Origin: Dactylosporangium sucinum
Lineage (GTDB): Bacteria; Actinomycetota; Actinomycetes; Mycobacteriales; Micromonosporaceae
NCBI RefSeq assembly: GCF_014647515.1
Contig: NZ_BMPI01000051.1
Span: forward strand, 25,773 to 89,772
Direction: 5' to 3'
DNA: 64,000 bases
The position numbers and the translations under genes are program-made. This document shows, piece after piece, positions 1 to 11,687 of this stretch. The notes under the pieces were generated by a model. It did no database searches, was not told the origin of the DNA, and saw only the letters and a list, made by a program, of their open reading frames with translations. Every line of letters starts with the position of its first letter. Position 1 is the stretch's first letter.

Positions 1-564
1 GTCGCCGGCCCGGGCGGGCGTCACGGAGTACACCGGATCGGTCGGCAGCCCCTGCAGCACCCGGCTGACCAGGGACCGCTGCGGGTGCATCGCCGCCTCG
101 TCGAGCGTGATCTGCCCCTCGTCGACGAGCAGCTGCACGTAGGTGTCGTCGCGCGTGATCTGGTTGAACTCCTCGCCGCGCAGCAGGTAGGCGCGGGAGT
201 CGCCGATGTGGACCAGCCCGATGCGCTCGCCGCCGAACAGCATCGCCGTCAGCGTCGTGCCCATGCCCTGCTTGTCCGGGTCGGTCTCGACCTCGTCGCG
301 GATGCGCCGGTTGGCGTCGGAGACCGCGGTGCGCAGCGCGGTCAGGATGTCGTTGCCGGCGAACTCCTCGTCGAGGGGCGTCATCGCCTCGATCGCGAGC
401 CGGCTGGCGACGTCGCCGGCCGCCATGCCACCCATGCCGTCGGCGACCGCGAGGAGCCGGTCGCCGGCGAACATCGAGTCCTGGTTGCTGCCCCGCACCA
501 GCCCGATCTCGGTGCGGGCCGCCCACTCCAGCGCCAGGGGACGGCGCCCCTCCTCCTCTGCCAT
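1..564 (-). CDS. PP2C-family Ser/Thr protein phosphatase (C-terminus off the left edge)
   Basis: The 188 visible residues are the N-terminal part of a PPM/PP2C metal-dependent phosphatase. Seen: RGSNQDS near residue 24, ADGMGG near 41, a GTT segment near 102 and GDSRAYLLR near 120, which are the metal-binding Asp/Gly motifs of the family. The start is ATG at 562-564, preceded by AAGGTG about 9 nt upstream. The family removes phosphate from Ser/Thr proteins and usually opposes Pkn-type kinases; one such kinase lies at 9.2 kb. It is divergent from the LuxR-type gene with only 52 bp between the starts. The frame is open to base 1, so any C-terminal membrane segment is unseen. Confidence 0.93.
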   Translation of the reverse strand, partial: MAEEEGRRPLALEWAARTEIGLVRGSNQDSMFAGDRLLAVADGMGGMAAGDVASRLAIEAMTPLDEEFAGNDILTALRTAVSDANRRIRDEVETDPDKQGMGTTLTAMLFGGERIGLVHIGDSRAYLLRGEEFNQITRDDTYVQLLVDEGQITLDEAAMHPQRSLVSRVLQGLPTDPVYSVTPARAGD

Positions 565-616
565 GGATGACACCTTGCCGTACCGCACCACACGGCGTCT
601 CTACGCAGTTGTGCGT

Positions 617-2908
<2,292 letters not shown>

Positions 2909-2922
2909 CTGCGGGCCGGGCC

Positions 2923-5610
2923 TCAGCCCTGCGCCGCCGGTGGCGGGGGCGTGCGCAGGGTCAGGATCAGGTCCAGCACCAGCGCCGTCCAGCCGGTCTG
3001 GTGCGCGGCGCCGAGGCCGGCCCCGGTGTCGCCGTGGAAGTACTCGTAGAAGAGCAGCAGGTCGTGCCAGGCCGGGTCGCGCTGGAACAGGTCGACGTCG
3101 CCGAAGACCGGGCGGCGGCCGTCCTTGCCGTCGGTGAACAGCTTGACCAGGCGCAGCGACAGGTCGTCGGCGACCGTGCCGAGCGTCGCCATCGTCCCGC
3201 TGCCCGCGGGGTACTCCACCTGCAGGTCGTCGCCGAAGAACTCGGCGAACCGCCGGATCGCCTCGATGAGGATGTAGTTCACCGGGAACCAGATCGGGCC
3301 CCGCCAGTTGGAGTTGCCGCCGAACAGGCCGCTGGTGGACTCGCCGGGCTCGTAGCCGACGGTGTACGCGTGCTCACCCAGATGTACCGTGAACGGCTCG
3401 TCCTTGTGGGCCCGGGACAGCGTGCGCAGCCCGTAGGGCGACAGGAACTCGTCCTCGTCCAGCATCCGCTGCAGGATGCGGATCAGCTGGTCCGGCCCGA
3501 CCATCGACAGCAGCCGCAGCTGCTGCCCGCCGCGGCTCTTCTTCGCCCCGACCACGTCGCCGTACTCCGGCTTGTTGGTGAGGAACCAGCGCAGCCGGGC
3601 CGCCACGTCGGGCAGCCGGCGCAGCGTCGTCGAGCTGATGATCGTCGTCGCGGTCAGCGGGAGCAGGCCGACGACCGAGCGGACCTTGAGCGGGATCCGG
3701 TCGCCGCCCGCGGTCCGCAGCACGTCGTAGAAGAACGCCTCCTCCTCGTCCCACAGCCCGAACTCGTAGGCGGCGTCGGCGATGTAGGCGAAGTGCTCCA
3801 GGAACTTGGCGGCGATGTCCTCGTAGACCCGGTCGTGCACGGCGAGGGTCAGCGACATGTCGAGCAGGTTCAGCGCGTACATCGCCATCCAGGCGGTGCC
3901 GTCGCTCTGCTCCAGCCGGCCGCCGACCGGCAGCGCGGCCGAGCGGTCGAACGGGCCGACGTTGTCCAGCCCGAGGAAGCCGCCCTCGAAGACGTTGTTG
4001 CCCTCGGCGTCCTTGCGGTTGACCCACCAGGTGAAGTTCAGCAGCAGCTTGTGCAGCACGCGGGCCAGGAAGTCGAAGTCACGCGAGCCGTCGAGCACGA
4101 ACACGCGCAGCGCCGCCCAGGCGTGCACCGGCGGGTTGACGTCGCTGAACGCCCACTCGTAGGCCGGGATCTGCCCGTTGGGGTGCATGTACCACTCGCG
4201 CAGGAGCAGCAGCAGCTGCTCCTTGGCGAAGCCGGGGTCGACGCGGGCGATCGCGACGCAGTGGAACGCCAGGTCCCAGGCCGCGTACCAGGGATACTCC
4301 CACGGGTCGGGCATGGACAGCACGTCGCAGCTGTTCATGTGCCACCAGTGGGAGTTGCGCCCGTAGCGGCGGCTGTCCGGCGGCGCCTCGGACACCGGGT
4401 CGCCCTGCAGCCAGCGCGCCACGTCGAAGTGGAAGAACTGCTTGCCCCACATGAGCCCGGCGACCGCCTGCCGGACGATCATCTTCTCCTCGGCGCTCGC
4501 CGCGGGCGGCACCAGCGCGTCGAAGTAGTCGTCGGCCTCGGCGCGGCGGCGGCTCATCGTCGACTCGAAGTCGGCCCGCAGGTCGGCCGGGGCGAGGTCC
4601 TTGGCGCCGGGCGCGTTGAGGTTGAGCCGCAGCCGGATCTCGTGGGTGCCGCCGGGCGGGACCGAGACCAGGTAGTGCAGGGCGCCCTTGGTGCCGACGC
4701 CGTCGGGGTTGACGCTGTCCTTGCCGTGGATGACGTGGTCGCCGATGCCGTCCTTGGGGTACTCCTGGCCGGCCTTGCCCCAGATCCGCGGCCCGTTCGT
4801 CTCGTTGTTGCAGAACAGCGGGGAGGGCGAGCCGTCGCCGGTCAGCGCGAGGCGGCCGAGCAGCCGGTGCTCGGCCAGCAGGCCGTTGTCCTTGGCCCGG
4901 ATCTCCGGCCTGTAGTCACGGCCGGGCAGGCCCCACGCCCACGTGTTGCGGAACCACAGCGTCGGCAGGATGTGCAGGGTCGCCGGCTCCGGGCCCATGT
5001 TCTTCGCGGTGATCCGGATGCACATGTCGGTCGGGCCGGCCTTGGCGTAGTCGACCTCCACCGCCCAGTAGCGGTCCTCGTCGAAGATCCCGGTGTCGGC
5101 CAGCTCGTACTCGGGCTCGTCCCGCCCGCGCCGGCAGTTCTCCGCCACCAGCTCGTCGTAGGGGAACGCCTGCTGAGGGTAGTGGTAGCGCCACTTCATC
5201 CACGAGTGGGTGGGCGTGGAGTCCAGATACCACCAGTACTCCTTGACGTCCTCGCCGTGGTTGCCGAGGTCGCCGCCGAGGCCGAACATCCGCTCCTTGA
5301 GGATCGGGTCCTTGCCGTTCCACAGCGCGAGGGCGAAGCAGAACGTCTGCCGGTCGTCGCAGATGCCGGCCATGCCGTCCTCGTTCCACCGGTACACCCG
5401 GGAACGGGCCTGGTCGTGCGGGAAGTAGTCCCAAGCGTTGCCGTGCGGGCTGTAGTCCTCGCGGACGGTGCCCCAGGCGCGCTCGGACAGGTAGGGCCCC
5501 CAGCCCCGCCATGGGCGCTCCCCGCTGTCGGCTTCCGCCAACCTCCGGCGTTCGGCGTTCCCATCGTCCTCGATCACGTAACCATTCTCCGTCGCCCATG
5601 TTTCGACCAA
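2923..5610 (-). CDS. GH63/MGH1-like glycoside hydrolase (glucosidase)
   Basis: An 895-residue cytosolic protein with no signal peptide. It resembles the bacterial GH63 / mannosylglycerate-hydrolase-like glucosidases: an (alpha/alpha)6 toroid signature including YPWYAAWDLAFH (about residues 440-450, carrying the likely acid Asp), a downstream NGQIPAYEW segment and FEGGFLGLDNVGPFDRS. The likely role is exo-hydrolysis of alpha-glucosidic bonds in a storage or compatible-solute glucan; the exact substrate cannot be read. The start is TTG 5610, with GTG 5577 as an in-frame alternative and no strong ribosome site for either. It is divergent from the debranching-enzyme gene, whose function supports an alpha-glucan role. 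Confidence 0.85.
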   Translation of the reverse strand: MVETWATENGYVIEDDGNAERRRLAEADSGERPWRGWGPYLSERAWGTVREDYSPHGNAWDYFPHDQARSRVYRWNEDGMAGICDDRQTFCFALALWNGKDPILKERMFGLGGDLGNHGEDVKEYWWYLDSTPTHSWMKWRYHYPQQAFPYDELVAENCRRGRDEPEYELADTGIFDEDRYWAVEVDYAKAGPTDMCIRITAKNMGPEPATLHILPTLWFRNTWAWGLPGRDYRPEIRAKDNGLLAEHRLLGRLALTGDGSPSPLFCNNETNGPRIWGKAGQEYPKDGIGDHVIHGKDSVNPDGVGTKGALHYLVSVPPGGTHEIRLRLNLNAPGAKDLAPADLRADFESTMSRRRAEADDYFDALVPPAASAEEKMIVRQAVAGLMWGKQFFHFDVARWLQGDPVSEAPPDSRRYGRNSHWWHMNSCDVLSMPDPWEYPWYAAWDLAFHCVAIARVDPGFAKEQLLLLLREWYMHPNGQIPAYEWAFSDVNPPVHAWAALRVFVLDGSRDFDFLARVLHKLLLNFTWWVNRKDAEGNNVFEGGFLGLDNVGPFDRSAALPVGGRLEQSDGTAWMAMYALNLLDMSLTLAVHDRVYEDIAAKFLEHFAYIADAAYEFGLWDEEEAFFYDVLRTAGGDRIPLKVRSVVGLLPLTATTIISSTTLRRLPDVAARLRWFLTNKPEYGDVVGAKKSRGGQQLRLLSMVGPDQLIRILQRMLDEDEFLSPYGLRTLSRAHKDEPFTVHLGEHAYTVGYEPGESTSGLFGGNSNWRGPIWFPVNYILIEAIRRFAEFFGDDLQVEYPAGSGTMATLGTVADDLSLRLVKLFTDGKDGRRPVFGDVDLFQRDPAWHDLLLFYEYFHGDTGAGLGAAHQTGWTALVLDLILTLRTPPPPAAQG

Positions 5611-5675
5611 GTTGAGGCCGCCGTTCGACCCGTTCCGGGGTATTTGTTCCTACACCAGATCATCCCTTGATCAAT

Positions 5676-5724
5676 AATCTTGTGGCGAACCGCTCGTCAC
5701 CCGCCACCCCGAGCCACCAAGATT
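5676..5724. promoter_or_regulatory. Inverted repeat between divergent glucosidase and debranching-enzyme genes
   Basis: AATCTTGTGGC at 5676-5686 and GCCACCAAGATT at 5713-5724 form an inverted repeat with one unpaired base, in the only AT-rich stretch of this divergent intergenic region. The right arm reaches to within 7 nt of the debranching-enzyme ATG. It could be an operator for both genes or a leader hairpin; no regulator can be assigned. Confidence 0.45.
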
Positions 5725-5730
5725 GTGCGC

Positions 5731-7611
5731 ATGGTGGTGTTCGGTCCGCAGGTTTGTGGTGATTTGTCCATCGGAGCGACGCGTGAGTGGCTCGTCCCCG
5801 ATGGTGCCGGTGGGTACGCCATGGGCACCGTGCCCGGATTGCGGACCCGGCGGTACCACGGCCTCCTCGTCGTCGCCGAGCCCGGCCGGCCCGCCCGCCG
5901 CCACCTCGGCCTCGCCGCGCTCGACCCGGTGCTCACCCTGCCGTCCGGCGCCACCGTCGAGCTGGCCGCCCACGAGTGGTCCGGCGGGACGGTGAGCCCC
6001 CAGGGCCACACCCTGCTGGAGCGCTTCGAGCTCGTCGACGGGCTGCCCCGCTGGCGCTGGCGGATCGGCCCGGTCGTGCTCGAGCGGGAGCTGGCCATGA
6101 TCCACGGGCGCGCACACGTCGGGATCGTGCACCGCCTCGTCAGCGCGCCCGGCCCGGTGACGCTCACCCTCAAGGCGCTGGTCACCTGGCGCGACGTGCA
6201 CGGCGAGCGGACCGCGGCCGGCCCGCCGCCGCTCGTCGAGCCCACCGCCGGCGGCGTGGAGGTCGAGCGGGCCTTCCGCCTGGAGGGCCCCGGGTGGCAG
6301 CCGATCGGGCAGTGGTACCGCGGCGCCCGCACCCGGGTCGAGGAGGAGCGCGGCCTGCCGGCGGAGGAGGACCTCTGGTGCGCCGGCAGCTTCACCGCCG
6401 AGCTGGCACCGGGGGAGAGCATCGAGGTCGAGGGCTGGCACGGTGACTCGTCGCCGCGCGGCGCCGAGCGGATCGTGGCCCGCGCCCGGGCCCGCAACCG
6501 CGCCCTGGTCCACGACGCCGCCGACGCCGCCGACCGCGCGCTCGTCCTGGCCGCCGACGCCTTCGTGGTCGCCGGCCCGCAGGGCGCACCCGACGTCGTG
6601 GCCGGCTACCCCTGGTTCGGCGCCTGGTCGCGCGACACGATGACCGCCTACGCGGGGCTGTTCCTCGCCACCGGCTGGTGGGACGAGGGCCGCGAGCTGC
6701 TGCGCGCCTACGCCGGCACGCTGTCCGGGGGCATGCTCGCCAACACCGCCGACACCGGGCAGACCGAGCACAACACGGTCGACGCGACCCTGTGGTTCCT
6801 GCACGCCGTCGAGCGGCACGTCGCCGCCACCGGCGACGACGACCTCGCCGCCGAGCTGCTGCCCGCCCTCGACGGCGTGGTCGCGGCGCACCTCGCCGGC
6901 ACCCGCTACGGCATCCGGGTCGACCCGGCCGACGGCCTCGTCACGCAGGGCGCCCCGGGTGTGGCCCTCACCTGGATGGACGCGCGCGTCGACGGCGTGC
7001 CGGTCACCCAGCGGGCCGGCAAGCCGGTCGAGGTGAACGCGCTGTGGATCAACGGCCTGGGCGCGGTCGCCGCCCTCAAGGAGCGGCTGGGCCGCGACGC
7101 CGCCGCCGAGCACCGCCTGCGCGCGGCGGCGCACGCCTCCTTCGAGCGACGGATGCCGACCCCGACCGGCCTCTACGACGTCGTGGACGGACCCGCCGGG
7201 GACGACCCCTCGCTGCGCCCGAACCAGCTCCTGGCCTGGAGCCTGCCCCGCGGGCCGATGCGCGGTCGGCCGCTGCCGGAGGCGGTCGAGGCCCTGCTCA
7301 CGCCGCTCGGGCCGCGCAGCCTGGGGGCCACCGACCCGGCCTTCGTGCCGACCCACCGGGGCGGTCCCGCGCAGCGGGACGGTGCCTACCACCAGGGCAC
7401 CGTCTGGCCGTGGCTGATCGGCCCCTACGCCGACGCGCGACCGGGCCCCAGCGCGGACATCCTCCAAGGCATCGAAGCGCATCTGTGGGAGTGGGGGGTG
7501 GGCTCGGTCAGCGAGACGGCGGACGGGGCCGCGCCGCACCGGGCCACCGGGTGTCCGTTCCAGGCCTGGTCCGTGGCCGAGACCCTGCGCGTCCGCCGAA
7601 ACGTCGAGTGA
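5731..7611 (+). CDS. Amylo-alpha-1,6-glucosidase / glycogen-debranching-type enzyme
   Basis: 626 residues in two parts. The N-terminal domain has the GDE-N signature (REWLVPDGAGGYAMGTVPGLRTRRYHGLLV, about residues 11-45). The C-terminal toroid has GYPWFGAWSRDTM at about 291-303 and YHQGTVWPWLIGPYADA near 552, typical of archaeal/actinobacterial GH133-type debranching enzymes that hydrolyse alpha-1,6 branch points. ATG 5731 is chosen because homology begins right after it; an AAGATT hexamer 6 nt upstream may be a -10 box of a leaderless mRNA. It is divergent from the GH63-like gene and followed 172 bp later by the GT4 gene, forming a small glucan-turnover block. Confidence 0.9.
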   Translation: MVVFGPQVCGDLSIGATREWLVPDGAGGYAMGTVPGLRTRRYHGLLVVAEPGRPARRHLGLAALDPVLTLPSGATVELAAHEWSGGTVSPQGHTLLERFELVDGLPRWRWRIGPVVLERELAMIHGRAHVGIVHRLVSAPGPVTLTLKALVTWRDVHGERTAAGPPPLVEPTAGGVEVERAFRLEGPGWQPIGQWYRGARTRVEEERGLPAEEDLWCAGSFTAELAPGESIEVEGWHGDSSPRGAERIVARARARNRALVHDAADAADRALVLAADAFVVAGPQGAPDVVAGYPWFGAWSRDTMTAYAGLFLATGWWDEGRELLRAYAGTLSGGMLANTADTGQTEHNTVDATLWFLHAVERHVAATGDDDLAAELLPALDGVVAAHLAGTRYGIRVDPADGLVTQGAPGVALTWMDARVDGVPVTQRAGKPVEVNALWINGLGAVAALKERLGRDAAAEHRLRAAAHASFERRMPTPTGLYDVVDGPAGDDPSLRPNQLLAWSLPRGPMRGRPLPEAVEALLTPLGPRSLGATDPAFVPTHRGGPAQRDGAYHQGTVWPWLIGPYADARPGPSADILQGIEAHLWEWGVGSVSETADGAAPHRATGCPFQAWSVAETLRVRRNVE

Positions 7612-7690
7612 CCGTTACACCCTAGAAATGAGATTTGCCTCCCCGGTAACCCTCGCCCGGCAGGATGAGACTCAAGCCCACCCACCAGGT

Positions 7691-7715
7691 CACACGCCGA
7701 CAAAGTTTGCGTGTG
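7691..7715 (+). promoter_or_regulatory. Leader hairpin upstream of the GT4 gene
   Basis: CACACGC (7691-7697) pairs perfectly with GCGTGTG (7709-7715) around an 11-nt loop, in the 172-bp gap before the glycosyltransferase. A T7 run lies at 7750-7756 but is too far from the hairpin to make a standard terminator. It is a weak candidate for a leader structure or operator. Confidence 0.25.
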
Positions 7716-7783
7716 TAACCGTTGGCGCGCGTGGGTATCAGGGCGGGCGTTTTTTTGATCTGATCTTCTGTGGGGGCGGCCAC

Positions 7784-9088
7784 GTGAACGACATCAGCGG
7801 ACTGCGGACTCGGCCATTGAGAATCCTGATGCTCTCGTGGGAGTATCCGCCGGTCGTCGTCGGCGGCCTCGGGCGGCACGTGCACGCCCTCGCCACATCG
7901 TTGGTGACGGCGGGCCACGAGGTGACCGTGGTGACCCGGCACGCGCCCGGGGCACCCCTGGAGGAGTATTCGGAGGGCGTTCGCATCGTCCGCGCCGCCG
8001 AGGATCCGCCGCTGTTCCCGCTGTCGACCAGCACGCTCCTGGCCTGGACGATGGCGTTCAACCACACGCTCACGCGCGCCGCGCTGCGAGCCGCGGCCGG
8101 CGGCGACTACGACGTCGTCCACGCCCACGACTGGCTCGTCACGCACACGGCGGTCACCCTCAAGGAGTGCCTCGACCTGCCGCTGGTGGCCACCATCCAC
8201 GCCACCGAGGCCGGCCGGCACCAGGGCTGGCTGCCCGGCGAGATGAACAAGTGCATCCACTCGGTCGAGTGGTGGCTCGGCCACGAGGCCTGCCGGGTCG
8301 TGGTCTGCTCCGAGTACATGCGGTGGGAGGTCACCCGGCTGCTCGACCTCGCGCCGGCGCGGGTGTCGGTGGTCGCCAACGGCGTCGACTCGAGCGTCTG
8401 GAAGGCGCCGTCCCGGGCCGTCAACGCCGCCCGGGCGCGGTTCGCCGGCGACGGACCCCTGCTGGGGTACGCCGGCCGGCTCGTCTACGAGAAGGGCGTC
8501 CAGGACCTCATCGCCGCCCTGCCCGAGCTGCGCGCCCGGCACAACGGCCTGCGGGTCGTCATCGCCGGCGACGGCCCGCACCGGACCGAGCTGCAGGAGG
8601 ACGTGCGACGCCTGCGCCTGCAGCGGGCGGTGAGCTTCGCCGGCTTCATGGGCGAGGGCGAGCTGCCCGCGCTCATGGCGGCCACCGACGCGCTCGTCGT
8701 GCCGAGCATCTACGAGCCGTTCGGCATGGTCGCGCTCGAGGGTGCCTCGGCCGGCGCGCCGCTCGCCGTCGCCGCGACCGGCGGCCTCGCGGAGATCGTC
8801 GAGCCGGGGGAGACGGGCGTCACGTTCCCGGCCAAGAGCCCCGACGCGCTCGCCGCCTCGGTCGGCACGCTGCTCGACGACGAGCCGTTCGCCCGCCGGG
8901 TGGCCAAGCAGGCCCGGGCCATGGTCAGCGAGCGGTACGGCTGGGCCACGATCGCCGCCAGCACCGCCGACGTCTACCGCACCGCGATCGCCGAGGCCCC
9001 CGGCTTCGCCGCCCGGCAGGCCGCCAGTGTCCTGGAGCACGGCCGTCCCCAGATCGTGGTGCCGGAGGGTAACCTGCTCACCATCTGA
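7784..9088 (+). CDS. GT4-family glycosyltransferase (glycogen-synthase-like)
   Basis: 434 residues with a GT-B fold. The N-terminal glycine loop WEYPPVVVGGLGRHV is near residue 18, an NGVDSSVW segment sits in the middle, and the donor-binding region has EKGVQDLIAALPEL, VIAGDGPH and IYEPFGMVALEG (about 308-319) with the E-x7-E spacing of retaining GT4 enzymes. The family transfers an activated sugar, often glucose in actinobacterial glucan synthesis. The chosen start is GTG 7784, preceded by TGGGGGCGG; an upstream in-frame ATG at 7628 would add 52 residues unlike the family. Its position after the debranching enzyme suggests a role in making the same glucan. Confidence 0.88.
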   Translation: MNDISGLRTRPLRILMLSWEYPPVVVGGLGRHVHALATSLVTAGHEVTVVTRHAPGAPLEEYSEGVRIVRAAEDPPLFPLSTSTLLAWTMAFNHTLTRAALRAAAGGDYDVVHAHDWLVTHTAVTLKECLDLPLVATIHATEAGRHQGWLPGEMNKCIHSVEWWLGHEACRVVVCSEYMRWEVTRLLDLAPARVSVVANGVDSSVWKAPSRAVNAARARFAGDGPLLGYAGRLVYEKGVQDLIAALPELRARHNGLRVVIAGDGPHRTELQEDVRRLRLQRAVSFAGFMGEGELPALMAATDALVVPSIYEPFGMVALEGASAGAPLAVAATGGLAEIVEPGETGVTFPAKSPDALAASVGTLLDDEPFARRVAKQARAMVSERYGWATIAASTADVYRTAIAEAPGFAARQAASVLEHGRPQIVVPEGNLLTI

Positions 9089-9217
9089 TACGTCCGATAC
9101 CTGACGGCCCCGGTGAGTCATTTGCCGGGGTCGGTCACATTTTGGGGCTCGCCAGCAGGCCCATCGCCCGGTACGGTTGCTCACGAACAGCGACCGGAGT
9201 CGATCAGGGGCAACTGG

Positions 9218-10858
9218 GTGAGCGGCCAAGCCGACGAAGTCCTCGGGAACAGGTACCGGCTCATCGCACCTGTTGGCACCGGCGGCATGGCGGTGGTCTG
9301 GCGGGCCACCGATCTCGTGCTCGACCGTGACGTGGCCGTCAAGCTGCTCGCCGGGGAACTCGCCAGCAAGGCCGGCAACCGGGAGCGCATCCGCGCCGAG
9401 GCCCAGGTCGTCGCCCGCCTCCAGCACCCGAACATCACCGCCGTGCACGACTACGGCGAGGCCGGCGACCTCGCCGACGGGCGCAACGGCCGCCGCCCGT
9501 ACGTCGTGATGGAGCTGCTCGCCGGGGAGCTGCTCTCCGACCGGCTCCGCTCCGGCCCCATGTCCTGGCGCCGCGCCACCCAGATCTGCGCGCAGGTCGC
9601 CGCCGGGCTGGCCGCCGCGCACGAGCGCGGCGTCGTGCACCGCGACATCAAGCCGAGCAACGTCATGCTGACCTCGGCCGGCGCCAAGATCCTCGACTTC
9701 GGCGTGGCCGGGCTCACCGGGTCGCTCGACCCCGACGACGAGTACGAGGGCCGGGTCTTCGGCACCCCGGCCTACCTCGCCCCGGAGCGCCTGCTCGGCG
9801 GGGGCGTCGTGCCGGCCACCGACGTCTACACCGTCGGGCTGCTCGTGTACCGCTGCCTCACCGACCGGCTGCCCTGGCACGCGGACACCCCCACCCAGAT
9901 GATCGCCAACCACGTCTACGAGCCGCCGCACCCGCTGCCCGGCATCCCCGGCCTGCCCGAGGAGATCCCGGCCCTGGTCGGCCGTTGCCTGGCCAAGGAC
10001 CCGGAGGCCCGGCCGCCGGCGGTCGAGGTGGCCCGCGTCCTCGCCGCGGCGACCGGCATCCACGTCGTGCTGCCCGGCGAGGACGGCTCCTCCACGCAGG
10101 AGGTCCACGTGCCGCCGATCCCGCCCGTCCCGGCGGGATCGGCCACGCCCGTCCGCGAGCGGGTCGACGTGCCCACGCGCCGCGCCCGCCTGGCCCGCCG
10201 CCGGCGCCGGCGCATGTGGGCCGCCGTGATCGCGGCCGTCGTCGCCACCGGTGCGACCACGGGCGTGGTCATCTGGCGGCCCTGGGTCGCGCGCCCCGCC
10301 TGCCAGGTCGACTTCTACATCCGCCCGGCCGCGCTCGGCAGCCAGGACCGGGCGTTCGAGGCCCGGGTGACCGTGGCGAACACCGGCAACCGCGCGCTCG
10401 ACCCCTGGGTGCTGGTGTTCCGGCTGCCCGGCGGCCAGAGCATCGAGCGGATGGACGGGGTGCTGCGGTACCGCTCGGAGGTCGGCGGGATGCGGGTCAC
10501 CGGCGAGGAGTCGCTCCCGCCCGGCAAGGCGGTCACCTTCGGCGTCGACGGGTTCGGCGGCCAGCCCATCCCGCCCGAGGGCTTCGCCCTCAACGAGACC
10601 GACTGCGACACGCGCGTCGCCCAGCAGCAGCCCGACGAGCAGCTGCCCGGCCTCACCGGCGGCGTCATCGACGCGCCGAAGACCGAGGACCGCCCGCCCG
10701 CCCGGCCGCAGAACCCCGGCCCGGGCGGCGGGCCGCCGCCGGGTGGCGGGCCCCCGCCGGGTGGTGGCCGCCGGTCTGACGACCAGCCGCCGCCGAGCTA
10801 CGGTTACACCACACCGCCGGCCCAGCGCACCAGGAAGAGGCCCCGCGTCCGTGCCTGA
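9218..10858 (+). CDS. Transmembrane Ser/Thr protein kinase with CBM2-like extracellular domain
   Basis: 546 residues. The cytosolic kinase domain (about 11-275) has the glycine loop GTGGMAVVW, Lys42, HRDIKPSN at 141-148 and DFG at 160-162, so it should be active. A basic run (324-332) precedes one membrane helix (334-353). The external part (362-463) starts and ends with Cys and has VANTGNRALDPWVLVFRLP and FALNETDC, the pattern of a family 2 carbohydrate-binding module with one disulfide. A Pro/Gly-rich tail follows. GTG 9218 has CAGGGG about 7 nt upstream; an upstream start at 9113 looks less likely. It overlaps the patatin gene by 8 bp, suggesting translational coupling. The sensed ligand is unknown. 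Confidence 0.92.
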   Translation: MSGQADEVLGNRYRLIAPVGTGGMAVVWRATDLVLDRDVAVKLLAGELASKAGNRERIRAEAQVVARLQHPNITAVHDYGEAGDLADGRNGRRPYVVMELLAGELLSDRLRSGPMSWRRATQICAQVAAGLAAAHERGVVHRDIKPSNVMLTSAGAKILDFGVAGLTGSLDPDDEYEGRVFGTPAYLAPERLLGGGVVPATDVYTVGLLVYRCLTDRLPWHADTPTQMIANHVYEPPHPLPGIPGLPEEIPALVGRCLAKDPEARPPAVEVARVLAAATGIHVVLPGEDGSSTQEVHVPPIPPVPAGSATPVRERVDVPTRRARLARRRRRRMWAAVIAAVVATGATTGVVIWRPWVARPACQVDFYIRPAALGSQDRAFEARVTVANTGNRALDPWVLVFRLPGGQSIERMDGVLRYRSEVGGMRVTGEESLPPGKAVTFGVDGFGGQPIPPEGFALNETDCDTRVAQQQPDEQLPGLTGGVIDAPKTEDRPPARPQNPGPGGGPPPGGGPPPGGGRRSDDQPPPSYGYTTPPAQRTRKRPRVRA

Positions 10859-11687
10859 ACCACTCGCCCCGCCGATCGGGTTCGTCTTCGGCGGGGGAGG
10901 CGTGCTCGGCGCCTACGAGGTCGGCATGGCCCGGGCCGTGCTGCACGCCGGCATCCGGCCCGACCTGGTGGTGGGCACCTCGATCGGGGCGTTCAACGGC
11001 GCCGCCGTCGCCGCCCGGCCGACCGAGGAGGTCGCCGACCGGCTGGTCGAGCTGTGGGCGTCCGAGGAGGCCCGCACCGTCTACGGCGACTCCCTGCCCC
11101 GCCAGCTCGGCCGCTTCGCCCGGCGCACCCATCTGCACTCGCCGGCCCCGCTGCGCCGGCTCCTGGAGCGCGAGCTGGGCGACGTCACCACCTTCGCCGA
11201 CCTGCCGGTGCCGTTCCAGTGCTGCGCCGCGAGCATCGAACGGGCCGCCGAGCACTGGTTCTCCGCCGGCCCGCTCGTCGATGCGGTCCTCGCGTCCGCC
11301 GCGGTGCCGGGGCTCCTGCCGCCGGTACACCTGGGGGAAGAGCACTTCATCGACGGCGGCATCGTCAACTCGGTGCCCGTCGGCCGGGCCGTGGAGCTGG
11401 GCGCGCGAACGGTCTTCGTCATGCAGGTCGGGCGGGTCGAACGGCCCTTGCGCCCGCCCCGCCGGCCGTGGGAGGTTGCGCAGGTCGCGTTCGAGGTGGC
11501 CCGGCGGCACCGCTTTGCGCGGGAACTGCGCGAGGCGCCGCCGGAGGTGACCGTGCACGTCCTGCCCACCGGCGGTGGCTCGCCGCGCGACGACTCCCCG
11601 CTGTCCTACCGCAACCTCGCCGCCGCCCGCGCCCGCATCGAGCGCGCCTACCGGGCCAGCTGCGCCTATCTGGAGGCGATGGGATAG
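10851..11687 (+). CDS. Patatin-like phospholipase
   Basis: 278 residues with the patatin catalytic dyad: oxyanion loop GGGGVLGAYEVG near residue 13, nucleophile motif GTSIG near 41-45 and DGG near 168-170. These enzymes hydrolyse acyl esters of membrane lipids. The start GTG lies inside the end of the kinase gene, with AGGAAGAGG about 10 nt upstream. The stop codon shares its last base with the GTG of the acyltransferase gene, so kinase, lipase and acyltransferase look like one coupled operon, perhaps linking an envelope signal to phospholipid remodelling (inference). Confidence 0.9.
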   Translation: MPEPLAPPIGFVFGGGGVLGAYEVGMARAVLHAGIRPDLVVGTSIGAFNGAAVAARPTEEVADRLVELWASEEARTVYGDSLPRQLGRFARRTHLHSPAPLRRLLERELGDVTTFADLPVPFQCCAASIERAAEHWFSAGPLVDAVLASAAVPGLLPPVHLGEEHFIDGGIVNSVPVGRAVELGARTVFVMQVGRVERPLRPPRRPWEVAQVAFEVARRHRFARELREAPPEVTVHVLPTGGGSPRDDSPLSYRNLAAARARIERAYRASCAYLEAMG